This document shows, piece by piece, positions 19,190-28,474 of a stretch of DNA of 64,000 nt (position 1 is its first letter; every line of letters begins with the position of its first letter). The notes under the pieces were generated by a model. That model worked only from the letters and a program-made list of their open reading frames with translations. It made no database searches and was not told the DNA's origin. This DNA comes from Kitasatospora sp. MMS16-BH015 (GTDB lineage: Bacteria; Actinomycetota; Actinomycetes; Streptomycetales; Streptomycetaceae): contig NZ_CP025394.1 of NCBI RefSeq assembly GCF_002943525.1, positions 186,001 to 250,000 of the forward strand, read 5' to 3'. A program made the position numbers and the translations under genes.

Positions 19190-19965
19190 CCCGGGCCGCC
19201 GCCAACCTGGCCGGCAGCCTCGGTTCGGTGGTCGCCGCAGTCGCCGTCCAACTCGACTCCCGGGCCGCCTACTCGGCCCTGATCCTGGCCAACGCGCTCA
19301 GCTACCTGCTCACCGCCGTGATCGCCGCCCGGCTGCCCCACCTCGCGCCCGTGCCCACCCCACCGGGCGCCTCGAAGCGGGTGGCCCTCCGAGACCGTCG
19401 CTACCTCGCCTTCACCGCGCTCTCCGCCCTCACCGGGCTCCAGGGCGACGTGCTGCTCTTCGTGCTGCCGCTCTGGATCGTCGGCCACACCGACGCCCCG
19501 CACTGGCTGGTCGGCGCCACGGCCCTGCTCAACACCCTGATGGTGGTGGCCCTCCAGGTCCGCACCGGTCGCGACGTCCGCACCGACACCGACGCCGCCC
19601 GCCTCTGGCGCCGGGCCGGCTGGGCCTTCCTGGCCGGGATGACCCTGACCGCCTTCGCCACCGGCCAGCCCGCCTGGCTCGCGGCCCTGCTCCTGCTGCT
19701 CGGCATGGCCGTCCACACCACCGGCGAACTCTGGCAGGCCGTCGGCTCCTTCGAACTCCGCTACAGCCTGGCCCCGGCCCACGCCCAGGGCGAGTACGCA
19801 GGCGTGCTCAAACTCGGCACCGGCATCGCCGACGCCCTCGCCCCCTCCCTCCTCGCCCTCCTCTGCCTCACCTGGGGCCGCCCCGGCTGGCTCCTCCTCG
19901 GCACAGTCCTCGCCCTGGCCGGCCACGCCGTCCCGCACCTCCTCCGCGAACCCCGCCCCGCCTAA
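19190..19965 (+). pseudogene. MFS transporter, 5'-truncated remnant
   Basis: The frame encodes ~258 residues that match the second part of a 12-helix MFS exporter. It starts abruptly at RAAANLAGSLGSVVAAVAVQ, the helix 4-5 region with its conserved R..N pattern. It then runs through the central loop (KRVALRDRRYLAFTALSAL) and six more helices to the C-terminus. The first ~130-150 residues expected for the family are absent and no plausible start exists, so it should be non-functional. Its stop overlaps the end of the decayed molybdoenzyme gene on the other strand. Confidence 0.75.
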
Positions 19966-21170
19966 AGGCCGTTCCGCCCCGCAAGCGCCTGCCACACCTT
20001 GTCCCGCAGGAACGGCGCCTCGGTGAACCGCACCCCGGTCGCGTCCCGCAGCGCCTTCGCGAACGCGGCCAGCCGGTACCGCCGGAAGGCCGCCGCGGTG
20101 ACCTGACCGCCCTCGTCGAGCAGCACCCGCTCGAACAGCGTGGCCCCGAGCGCCTGCGCCACCCCGCCCTCCACCTGGCCCCGGCACTGGAGCGGGTTCA
20201 TGGACCGCCCGAGCCCGTACCCCCGGAAGGCCCCGGCCGGTACGGCGTTGGTGTACACCGAGTACGCCTACACCTTCTTGTGCGGGGCCCGGTAGACCCC
20301 CATCGACTCCCCGATGCTATGGAACATCACCGCCGGCCTGTGGTTCCCGTACGCGCCGGTGTTCGACACCACCCAGGACTGCAGCGCCGTCAGCGTGCCG
20401 TCCTTGCGGGCGCCGAGCTTCACGGTGATCAGGAACGGGTGCCGGGTGGTGGCGCCGTGGAACTGCTCGGCCCGGGTGAACTCCAGCTTCACCGGCCGGT
20501 GCAGCCGCAACGCGGCGAACACCGCGATGTCCTCGGTGAGTATCTCCTGCTTGCTGCCGAACCCGCCCCCGACCCGCTCCCTCGGCAGGTCGTACAGCGC
20601 CCGCCGGGTGAGGAACGGCACCTGCGTGCTCGACCGCACCACGATCCGCTCCCCGCCCGCCTCCACGCTCTCCTCGAAGTACACGACACAGCCGTGCGTC
20701 TCCAGGCTGGCGTGCTGCACCCGCTGGGGCCGGTACGTCTCCTCGTAGACCAAGTCGGCTTCCGCAAAGCCGAGTTCGACGTCGCCCAGCTCGCCGTGCG
20801 CCTCCCCGCACACATTGGCCTCCGGTCGCGCGATCCGCGCCTCGGGCCCCTTCGGGTGGAGCACGGGCGCCCCGGGCAGCATGGCGAGCTCGGGGTCGAG
20901 CACGTACGGCAGCGGCTCGTACGCCACCTCGATCCGCCGGCAGCCCTCCTCTGTCGCCCCCTCGCTCTCCGCCACCACGGCCGCCACGCTCCCCCAGCCT
21001 TCGGCCGGGCGGTGCCGCCTCACCAACGAACCGCATCACCTCGTCCAGCACCCGGGTGTCGCCAGGGTCCTCGGTCGGGTGCTCGTGCCGGGCGGAGGAG
21101 TACAGCTTCGCCGGCACGTCCTCGTGGGATGTCGTCGAAGTACTCCTCCCACCCGATCCCCTCCGCCACC
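19962..21170 (-). pseudogene. Xanthine dehydrogenase-type molybdopterin subunit, multiply disrupted
   Basis: Pieces of one large-subunit gene lie in order but in different frames. The first is FDDIP..., then AKLYSSARHEHPTEDPGDTR (~21030-21130). After a frameshift near 21020 comes SVAAVVAESEG...GGGFGSKQEILTEDIAVF...YRAPHKKV (20271-21000). An in-frame TAG at 20268-20270 is followed by AYSVYTNAVPAGAFRGYGLGR. The sequence then jumps directly to the C-terminal QCRGQVEGGVAQALGATLFE, skipping several hundred expected residues. The N-terminal [2Fe-2S] domain is also missing. At least one frameshift, one nonsense codon and two deletions make this a dead gene. Confidence 0.85.
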
Positions 21171-21187
21171 GCCGTCCGGACGGCGGC

Positions 21188-21865
21188 CTAGTTCGGCCCG
21201 GGCGGGAGACAGAGCCGGATCGGCCGCACCGTCGAGGCCGTCACCGTGATGCTCAGCGAACCGTCCACCGGATCCACCGCCCCGATCACCAGCACCCCGG
21301 ACCGCCCGAGCCCGTACAGCGAGGCTTGCCGGAAGGCCATCCGCCCGGCCAACGCCCGCCCAGCCAGCGTCACCGACCGCAGCAGCTCCCCCCTCCGCAG
21401 CACGCCCCGCCCCGCCCCCGTGACGAACTCCGTCACCGGCACCCGCCGCAGCTCCCCGGTCTGCGCCCGCAGCAGGCAGACCCCGTCCAGCGCAGCGGTC
21501 AGCGAGATCATCGGCCCGGCCGGCAGCGAGTTGCACAGGTTGCCGCCCACGGTGGCCAGGTTACAGATCTTCCAGGAGGCCAGGAACGCCCGGCAGCACT
21601 GCTCGAACAGCGGCACCGCCGCCCACCTGGCCGGCTTCGGGTACCGCGACAGCTGGGCGATCGTGCAGGTGGCGGCGGTCTCCAGGCCCCCGTCGGCGGC
21701 TACGGTCAGCGGTGTCCAGCCGGTCCGGCTCAGATCGATCAGCCGCCGCAGGTGCGGCTGCGGCTCGGAGAACAGGTACGTCCCGCCGCCCAGCCAGGCG
21801 TCGCCCAGCCGCCACGCATCGCGACGCCGGGCGTCACGCACCTCCACCACCGTGTTCAGATCCAC
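21188..21865 (-). pseudogene. Xanthine dehydrogenase-type FAD-binding subunit, C-terminally truncated
   Basis: 225 residues of a molybdopterin dehydrogenase FAD subunit, against ~280-290 in the family. The GTG start at 21865 and N-terminus (LGGGTYLFSEPQPHLRRLIDL) look intact. The FAD loop ATVGGNLCNSLPAGP is present, and the CO-dehydrogenase C-terminal domain begins. The frame stops at LCLPPGPN with a TAG, after which the same frame continues recognisably (AAVRTAVAEGIGW) into remains of the large subunit. With no [2Fe-2S] domain and a broken large subunit, any product would be useless. Confidence 0.75.
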
Positions 21866-22140
21866 GTCGGTCCACCGTCCTCACCGGCTCGTTGTGCCGA
21901 TTGAAGCCGCCGACCGACGCCGCCCACGAGTGGAGTCGTACACCGTCCCTCGCCATCCCGGCTGGAGGATGATCCAGCCCATTCTCAGCGTGGCCACATC
22001 AAGAACGGGCATGAACTCTCTGTTTCGAACACCCTCGCACCCCCGCCACCCGGTTGACGACCCACCGCCCACCCCACTGGGATGAACACCCGTCAGCCCA
22101 GCTCAGGGCGTGCCCACACCAACCAGGGGAGGACGGGGAC
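21866..22140. other. Intergenic region between divergent genes
   Basis: 275 bases between the decayed FAD-subunit gene and the LAL regulator. It is slightly less GC-rich than its surroundings around 21990-22030. It must hold the LAL promoter, but I cannot name convincing -35/-10 boxes. The regulator's ribosome binding site (GGGGAGGACGGGG) is at its right end. Confidence 0.45.
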
Positions 22141-25131
22141 ATGCCCACCACGGCACCACACCAAGACCCACACCACTTCCCGGCCACCAGACTCCCCCTC
22201 ACACCCGCCGCTGCGGCCCCGCACCTCCCTCCCGCCCCCTCCCCCATCCACCCCGCCTTCGCCCCCGCGCGCGAGGAGCTCCTCCGCTCGGCCGCCGCCC
22301 AGCTCGCCCGCCACCAGTCCCTCCTCCTCCACGGCCCCGCCGGCATCGGCAAGTCCACCCTCGCCCGCGCCCTCGCCACCCGCTCGGGCTTCACCCTCCT
22401 GCACTGCACCCCGGCCGAGCCCGAACGCCACCTCCCCTTCCTCGGCCTCGTCGACCTCCTCGGCCACCTCCCCGACAGCGCCCTCGCCGCCCTGCCACCG
22501 GAGCCCCGAGCCGCCCTCGACGCAGCCCTGCTGCGCACGGCACCCCCCACTACGCCGCACGACCAACTCGCCCTCCGCCTAGCCGTCCTGGCCCTGCTCC
22601 GCACCCTCTCCCTCACCCACCCCGTACTCCTGCTCGTCGACGGCCTCCAGTGGCTCGACCACCCCACCGCCGAACTCCTCGCCTTCCTCGCCCGCCGCAC
22701 GGCCGGCACCCACCTCCACCTCCTCGCCACCGAGACCACCCCACCCACCGCGACGCCCCGTCACCACGCCCTCCTCGCCCCGGACACCCCGACCCTCCCC
22801 ATCCCCCCGCTCACCCGCACCGGCCTCGCCCACCTCCTTGCCGACCCCACCCTCGAGCTCGCGGCACACCCATCCCCCGACCCCGCCGAACCCCTCTCCC
22901 CCACCCGTCTACGCGAACTCCACGAAGCTTCGGCCGGCAACCCCCGCTACGCCCTCGAACTGGCCCGCGCCAACCACCACCAGAACCCCGCCGAACCCCC
23001 CACCGCCCCGGAACGGCTCCGCACCCACCTCCTCCAGCCCCTCCACGGCCTCCCGTCCGCCGTCCGCCACGCCCTCCTACTCACCTGCGCGGCCTCCCAT
23101 CCGACCCTCGACCTGCTCCGCGCCGCCGGCCTCCCCGACCCCGGGACCATCCTCGCGACGCCCGTCCACCGCGGTCTGCTCACCATCACCCCGGACGGCA
23201 CGCTCCACCCCCACCACCGCCTCCTCCGTGCCGCCGTCCTGGCCGACGCCACCCCGACCGCCCGCCGCGACGCCCATACCGCCCTCGCCGCCGCCACCCC
23301 CGACCCCCTCGAACGCGCCCGCCAGCTCGCCTACGCCCACCCCGCCCCCGACGAACCCCTCGCCCAGGCCCTCACCGCCGCCGCCCAGCAGGCCCCCAAC
23401 CCCCCGGCGGCCTACGAACTCGCCCTCCTCGCCGCCACCCGTACCCCACCCACCACCCCAGCCCACTGGGACCGCCACCTCGCCGCCGCCCAGCTGGCCC
23501 TCACCACCCCCACCCCCGAATCCGCCCGCACCCACGCCCACCACATCCTGCGAACGCCCGAGCCGAACGGCACCCACTCCGCCGTCCCTCCCTCGCCCCA
23601 CCACCGCTCCGCCGCCGGCCTCGTCCTCCTCCACACCTACGCCGACTCCCTCACCACCTCCGTCCCGTCCACCCTCCTCACCCAGAGCCTGAACGAATCG
23701 CCCCCCACCCAAGACCCCACCCACCGCGCCGCCTTCCACTACTGGGCCGCCGCCCGCGCCACCCAAGCCGGCCACTCCACCCAGGCCCTCCACCACGCCG
23801 AGGCAGCCACCCACACCACCGACCCCCAGGCCCGCACCGCCGCCCTCACCCTCCTCGCCACCCTCCACACCACCCACGGCAACACCCCCGCCGCCCACCA
23901 AGTCCTCACCCGCGCCACCACCCCGCCATCCGCCCGCCTCGCCACCCACGGCAACACCGCCACCACTCACCAAGTCCTCACCCAGGCCCCCTCTCCCACC
24001 ACCCCGCCATCGGCCCTCCTCCTCGCCACCCAGGTCACCCTCGCCCTCGAATCCGACGACCTCCCCACCGCCCGTCACCACCTCGCGCACGCCCCCCGAC
24101 TCCTCGATCCCGCAACACTCCTCCCCACCCTCCGGCTCCACCTCGCCGCGGGCGACACCCAAGCCGCCCACCACCACCTCCACACCCACCTCCGCCTCAC
24201 CACCCCCGCCCTCGACCCCACCGAGCCCCCGCCTCCGGACACCGCCTCCGACACCCTCCACGCCCTCGCCCTCCTCCACCTCCACACCGGCCCCCACCTC
24301 TCCGACGCAATCCACCTCGCCACCACGGCAGTTCACCGCAGCACCGCCACCAACCACCGACCCCACCTCCTCCGCTCCCTCGACCTCCTCGGCCGCGCCC
24401 ACCTCCTCGACGAGGACCCGGCCAGCACGGCCACCGCCGTCGAGGTGCTCCAACTCGCCCGTAGCGTCGGCCAGTCGATACAGCACGCCGACTCGGCCAC
24501 CCTCTGCCGCCTCGCCGCCCTCACCGAAGGCCTCGCCTCCCTCGGCGAACACACCGAGGCCGCCCACACCCTCGCCGAGGCGAAGGCCATCCGCCCCACC
24601 GGGCCGGTCACCACCGCCGTACTCCACCGCGCGGAGGCCCTCCTCCTCGCCGCCACCGGCCGGCCCGCCGAGGCCATCACCCTGCTCCAGTCAGCCGTGG
24701 CCCAACTCCGCTCCCATCAGCACCCGTTGGAGGAGGCCGCCGCCCTCCTGGCCCTCGGCACGGTCGAGCGCCGCGCCCGCCGCCGCGCAGCGGCCCGCAC
24801 CACCCTCACCCAGGCCCACGCCCTCTGCGTCACCCACGGCGCCCACCCCCTCCGCCACCGGATCGAACGCGAACTCCACCACCTCGATCACCACCCCGCC
24901 ACCCCCGGCCCCTCGAACGGCGGCAGCTCGACCCCACCCGCCCCCGAACTCACCGCCGCAGAGCGCCGGATAGCCGGCCTGGTCGCCGAAGGCGCCACCA
25001 ACCGCGAGGTCGCCGCCACCCTCTTCCTCAGCGTCAAGACCGTCGAGGGCACCCTCTCCCGCATCTACCGCAAACTCGGCGTCCGCTCCCGGACCGCCCT
25101 CGCCCGCACCCTCCGCCCCCTCACCCCCTGA
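22141..25131 (+). CDS. LAL-type LuxR family transcriptional regulator (ATPase plus C-terminal HTH)
   Basis: A 996-aa STAND-type regulator. Walker A HGPAGIGKST is at residues 64-73 and Walker B is LLLVDGLQWLD at ~170. A long helical repeat region follows (~400-900). The C-terminal LuxR helix-turn-helix contains LTAAERRIAGLVAEGATNRE and SVKTVEGTLSRIYRKLGV. The ATG at 22141 is chosen for its strong GGGGAGGACGGGG site, although the frame is open further upstream. The sense strand is exceptionally C-rich (long runs of CCC, ACC and CAC codons), and a 24-residue imperfect duplication lies in the helical region. Proteins of this class often activate secondary metabolite or sugar genes. Its target is not evident. 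Confidence 0.92.
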   Translation: MPTTAPHQDPHHFPATRLPLTPAAAAPHLPPAPSPIHPAFAPAREELLRSAAAQLARHQSLLLHGPAGIGKSTLARALATRSGFTLLHCTPAEPERHLPFLGLVDLLGHLPDSALAALPPEPRAALDAALLRTAPPTTPHDQLALRLAVLALLRTLSLTHPVLLLVDGLQWLDHPTAELLAFLARRTAGTHLHLLATETTPPTATPRHHALLAPDTPTLPIPPLTRTGLAHLLADPTLELAAHPSPDPAEPLSPTRLRELHEASAGNPRYALELARANHHQNPAEPPTAPERLRTHLLQPLHGLPSAVRHALLLTCAASHPTLDLLRAAGLPDPGTILATPVHRGLLTITPDGTLHPHHRLLRAAVLADATPTARRDAHTALAAATPDPLERARQLAYAHPAPDEPLAQALTAAAQQAPNPPAAYELALLAATRTPPTTPAHWDRHLAAAQLALTTPTPESARTHAHHILRTPEPNGTHSAVPPSPHHRSAAGLVLLHTYADSLTTSVPSTLLTQSLNESPPTQDPTHRAAFHYWAAARATQAGHSTQALHHAEAATHTTDPQARTAALTLLATLHTTHGNTPAAHQVLTRATTPPSARLATHGNTATTHQVLTQAPSPTTPPSALLLATQVTLALESDDLPTARHHLAHAPRLLDPATLLPTLRLHLAAGDTQAAHHHLHTHLRLTTPALDPTEPPPPDTASDTLHALALLHLHTGPHLSDAIHLATTAVHRSTATNHRPHLLRSLDLLGRAHLLDEDPASTATAVEVLQLARSVGQSIQHADSATLCRLAALTEGLASLGEHTEAAHTLAEAKAIRPTGPVTTAVLHRAEALLLAATGRPAEAITLLQSAVAQLRSHQHPLEEAAALLALGTVERRARRRAAARTTLTQAHALCVTHGAHPLRHRIERELHHLDHHPATPGPSNGGSSTPPAPELTAAERRIAGLVAEGATNREVAATLFLSVKTVEGTLSRIYRKLGVRSRTALARTLRPLTP
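23871..24010 (+). repeat. 72-bp imperfect tandem duplication inside the LAL gene
   Basis: CACCCACGGCAACACC occurs at 23871 and again at 23943, each followed by a CACCAAGTCCTCACCC block and a CACCCCGCCATC block. The unit is 72 bp, so it adds 24 residues (THGNTPAAHQVLT then THGNTATTHQVLT) without shifting the frame. It is a recent expansion of one helical-repeat unit. Confidence 0.8.
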
Positions 25132-25173
25132 ACCCGTACCCCCTGAACCCGTACCCCCTGAACCCTCACCCCC
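25123..25173 (+). repeat. 15-bp tandem repeat at the LAL stop codon
   Basis: Three copies of ACCCCCTGAACCCGT begin at 25123, 25138 and 25153, with a partial fourth copy. The first copy contains the TGA stop of the LAL gene. The repeat is not an inverted repeat and has no obvious function. Confidence 0.8.
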
Positions 25174-25382
25174 TTGCTCACCAAGTCCCCTCCATCCCCC
25201 GCCACTTCCGGCAACCTCACCGACACCGTCGGTTCACAGAGCAGGCAAGGGATACCCCGCTTATGACGAGGGCCCAGCCTTCCTAGAGTTGAGCGCATCG
25301 AGTCAAGCAGTACACGGCGCATCAGCCGGAACCCGGCAACCGCCGATCCCCGGCCTGTGCCCCTCACGCCTTGGAGGCCCCT

Positions 25383-27056
25383 GTGAAGCTCCGCCTTCGC
25401 CCCGTCATCGGCCTGCTCGCCGCCCCGCTCCCGGTGCTCGCCCTCGCGGCCACCCCGGTGTTCGCGGCGACCCCCGCCGACTCGACCGGTTCCCTCACGG
25501 CCGCCCGGTCGACGAACCTGCGCGGCGACCTCCTCCCGGCGGTCAGCCACTCCATCCGCACCGGCAAGGTCGCGGCCGACCGCCGGATATCCGTCGCGGT
25601 GAGCCTCAACCAGCGCGACACGGCCGGACTGGACACCTTCCTGGCCCAGGTCACCGACCCCAAGTCGACCCAGTACAAGCACTATCTGACGGTCAACCAG
25701 TTCGCCCAGCGCTTCGGTGCCACCCCGGCCACCGTCGCCAAGGTGACCGAGTACCTCAAGTCCCAGGGCCTGACGGTGAGTCCGGCCACCGCCAACCACC
25801 TCACCATCGAGGCCACCGGCACCGCGGCCCAGGTCGAGCGGGCCTTCGGCACCAGCCTCGCCACCTTCCACGACCCCACCACCCAGCGGGACTTCTTCGC
25901 CAACACCACGGCGCCCGCCCTGCCCGCCGAGATCGCCTCGGTGGTCAGCGACGTCTCCGGCCTGAACGACTTCGCCAAGTACAGCCACCACGCCACCGCC
26001 ACCAAGCAGGCCGACCCGAACGCGGTCACCCGCGCCCCGAGCGGCCTGAGCCCGGCCAAGGCCCGCACCGCGTACAACGTCGGCTCGGCGATCAGCGCGG
26101 GCTACACGGGCAAGGGCAGCACCGTGGCCCTGCTGGAGTTCTCGGCCTTCAAGCAGTCCAACGTCACGGCGTACGACAAGTACTACTCGCTCACCCCGTC
26201 CACCCCGACGGTGGTCAGCGCGGGCGGCGGCACCACCGACCTCTCCGGCGAGGACGAGGTGGAGCTCGACATCGAGGTGGTCCAGGCGCTTGCCCCCGGC
26301 GCGGCGATCAAGGTCTACGAGGCGCCGAACAGCGACGCCGGCGAGACCGCGATCTACGCCAAGCTGGTCAGCGACAACGTGCCGATCATCTCGATCAGTT
26401 GGGGCATCTACGAGGCCGGCGAGACGGCCTCGAACCGCACCGCCGTCGACACCGACCTCAAGGAGGCGGCGGCCCAGGGGCAGTCCGTCTACGCGGCCTC
26501 GGGCGACAGCGGCTCGGACGACGCGGGCAACGGCGGCACCTCGGTCGACTTCCCGGCAGCCGACCCGTGGGTGACCGGCACCGGCGGCACCACCCTCAAG
26601 ACCACCTCCACCAACGCCTGGAGCAGCGAGACCGCCTGGTCCGGCAGCGGCGGCGGGGTCTCCTCCTCCTTCGCCACCCCGAGCTACCAGTCCGCCGTCA
26701 ACACCACGGGCCACCGCACCGTCCCGGACGTGGCGGCCGTCGCCGACCCGTCCACCGGCTGGGCCATCTACACCCAGGGCGCCTGGTACACCTTCGGCGG
26801 CACCAGCGCGGCCGCCCCCAACTGGGCCGCCTTCACCGCCCTCTACAACAGCGAGGCCGCCGCCAAGTCCAAGCCCGCCTTCGGCTTCGCCAACGGCACC
26901 ATCTACAACCTGGCCGCCTCCGCCTCCCGCAGCACGGCCTTCCACGACGTCACCACCGGCAGCAACGGCGCCTACAGCGCCGCCTCCGGCTACGACAAGG
27001 TGACCGGCTGGGGCTCCTACAACGGCGCCAACTTCCTCAAGGCCAACCTCGGCTGA
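25383..27056 (+). CDS. Secreted S53 family serine-carboxyl peptidase (kumamolisin/sedolisin type)
   Basis: A 557-aa pre-pro-protease. A signal peptide ends near residue 28 (TPVFA), and a pro-kumamolisin domain occupies ~45-205. The catalytic domain carries the acid pair E292 and D296 in EDEVELDIEVV, the oxyanion Asp ~375 in ASGDSG, and the nucleophile S475 in GGTSAAAP. The C-terminal calcium site is DVTTGSNGAYSAASGYDKVTGWG. The GTG at 25383 has GGAGG five bases upstream and is preferred to the in-frame codon at 25371. It acts outside the cell at low pH in known relatives, for protein scavenging. It stands alone as a single gene. Confidence 0.93.
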   Translation: MKLRLRPVIGLLAAPLPVLALAATPVFAATPADSTGSLTAARSTNLRGDLLPAVSHSIRTGKVAADRRISVAVSLNQRDTAGLDTFLAQVTDPKSTQYKHYLTVNQFAQRFGATPATVAKVTEYLKSQGLTVSPATANHLTIEATGTAAQVERAFGTSLATFHDPTTQRDFFANTTAPALPAEIASVVSDVSGLNDFAKYSHHATATKQADPNAVTRAPSGLSPAKARTAYNVGSAISAGYTGKGSTVALLEFSAFKQSNVTAYDKYYSLTPSTPTVVSAGGGTTDLSGEDEVELDIEVVQALAPGAAIKVYEAPNSDAGETAIYAKLVSDNVPIISISWGIYEAGETASNRTAVDTDLKEAAAQGQSVYAASGDSGSDDAGNGGTSVDFPAADPWVTGTGGTTLKTTSTNAWSSETAWSGSGGGVSSSFATPSYQSAVNTTGHRTVPDVAAVADPSTGWAIYTQGAWYTFGGTSAAAPNWAAFTALYNSEAAAKSKPAFGFANGTIYNLAASASRSTAFHDVTTGSNGAYSAASGYDKVTGWGSYNGANFLKANLG

Positions 27057-27067
27057 CCCCACTCCCC

Positions 27068-27101
27068 GGTGCCCCGGCCCGCCTCGGCGGCCCGGGGCAC
27101 C
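27068..27101. terminator. Hairpin terminator after the S53 protease
   Basis: GGTGCCCCGG (27068-27077) pairs exactly with CCGGGGCACC (27092-27101), and the loop is also GC-rich. It lies 12 bp after the protease stop and 33 bp before the end of the convergent FAD oxidoreductase gene, so it may serve both. Confidence 0.75.
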
Positions 27102-27133
27102 GACGCATTCCGTCCTTGCCCTGGGATCTCGCC

Positions 27134-28474
27134 CTACGAGGCGGCGAGATGGTCCAGCGTTCGGCCTGCGGCTTGCTCGCCTGACAGGAGGGCGCCGTAG
27201 GTGCTGGAGGGGCCGAAGTAGTCGCCGGCGAGCTGGATGCGGGGATCGGCAGTGCGGCGCCGGGCGTTGAAGGCGCGCAGGGCGGCGTAGCCGCCGACCG
27301 GACGGACGACGAGGGCGGGGTCGCGGCGGCTGACCAGGGTGGTGACCACGGTGGTCTCGATACCGGGCAGGATGGTGGCCGCGGCGCTCAGGAGTTCTGC
27401 GGTGATGGCGGTGTCGTCCTTGTCCCACCACTGTTCGGTGAACTCCTTGCGGGGGTGGACGGTGATCAGGCCCTGTCCGTGGGCGACTCGGCCCGCGATC
27501 TTGTTGTGGTGCAGTTCGATGCCGGCGATCTGCGGGTGGGTGGCACGGGCGGTGAAGACGGTCGGCGACGGCTCCGGAGGGCGTCGGGAGAGTCCGTAGG
27601 AGACGACGAGCCCGCGCGAGTAGGGGACCGAGCGGAGGTAGGCGGCCTCCTCGTCCGGCAGTTGGGGCAGGAGGCCGGGGACGTGGGGCGCCGGCAGGGC
27701 GACGATGACGGCGTCCGGGTGCTCGTCGGGCTGCGGGATCCCGCGGTGGGACCAGGAGAGCACGGTGCCCCGGTCCGTGGTGCGCACGGCGGTGACGGTG
27801 GCCTCGCAGGTGACGGGGAGGCGGTCGGCCAGGGTCCGGGTGAGGAGGCCGACGCCCTGGGCGGAGTTGAAGTGCGGGACGAGGAGCTTGGCGGCGTAGA
27901 AGAACATGTCCGCCGCGGCCAGTTCGGCCGGGTCGCCGAGCACGATGCCGCCGCCGAAGAGCGGCTCGCACAGGATGTCGTGGATCTCGGGGGTGAGCCG
28001 GTTCAGGGTGTACTCGGATGCGCTGACCCGGTCGAGTTCGGTGTTGCGGTCGGTGGTGTCCCAGTCGAGGTACTTGCGGTTGCGCACCAGGGTGGGCAGC
28101 ACCTTGGCGAGGGAGAGCTTGGAGCGCAGACCGATCAACGGGGTGCGGACGAAGTCGGTCGGCGAGTCGGCGCGCAGCCGGTGCACCCGGCCGTCGCGCC
28201 AGAAGCCGCACTCGGCGGTGGCCCGGCCCCACTGGCCTTCGATGCCGAGTTCCTTGATCAGGTCGAGCATGCGGGTGTAGTTGGTGCCCAGGATGCTGGC
28301 GCCCAGTTCGATGCGGAATCCGTCCTGGGTCACGGTGCGCATCCGGCCACCGGCTTCGGGTTCGCGTTCGAAGACGCGCACGGTGACGCCCTGTTGCTGC
28401 AGGCGCCAGGCGGCGGTGAGGCCGGCGATGCCGGCGCCGACCACGTGGACGGTGCGGGATGCCGCTGGGGTCAT
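27134..28474 (-). CDS. FAD-dependent amine-oxidase/protoporphyrinogen-oxidase-like oxidoreductase
   Basis: A 446-aa flavoprotein. The Rossmann motif VVGAGIAGLTAAWRLQQQG (residues ~11-29), the E...E dinucleotide strand and GGRMRT match the flavin amine oxidase superfamily. The C-terminal FAD-binding end is IQLAGDYFGPSSTYGALLSGEQAA. The start overlaps the terpene synthase stop by 4 bp, making it the last gene of the terpene operon. It most likely oxidises or desaturates the terpene skeleton made upstream; carotenoid-type desaturases share this fold. Substrate unknown. Confidence 0.85.
   Translation of the reverse strand: MTPAASRTVHVVGAGIAGLTAAWRLQQQGVTVRVFEREPEAGGRMRTVTQDGFRIELGASILGTNYTRMLDLIKELGIEGQWGRATAECGFWRDGRVHRLRADSPTDFVRTPLIGLRSKLSLAKVLPTLVRNRKYLDWDTTDRNTELDRVSASEYTLNRLTPEIHDILCEPLFGGGIVLGDPAELAAADMFFYAAKLLVPHFNSAQGVGLLTRTLADRLPVTCEATVTAVRTTDRGTVLSWSHRGIPQPDEHPDAVIVALPAPHVPGLLPQLPDEEAAYLRSVPYSRGLVVSYGLSRRPPEPSPTVFTARATHPQIAGIELHHNKIAGRVAHGQGLITVHPRKEFTEQWWDKDDTAITAELLSAAATILPGIETTVVTTLVSRRDPALVVRPVGGYAALRAFNARRRTADPRIQLAGDYFGPSSTYGALLSGEQAAGRTLDHLAAS

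Noticed and set aside
22110..24464. A Pro/Arg/His-rich open frame overlapping the LAL gene
   Set aside because: It is a +1 shadow caused by the C-rich sense strand. The LAL frame has ATPase and HTH motifs; this one has none.
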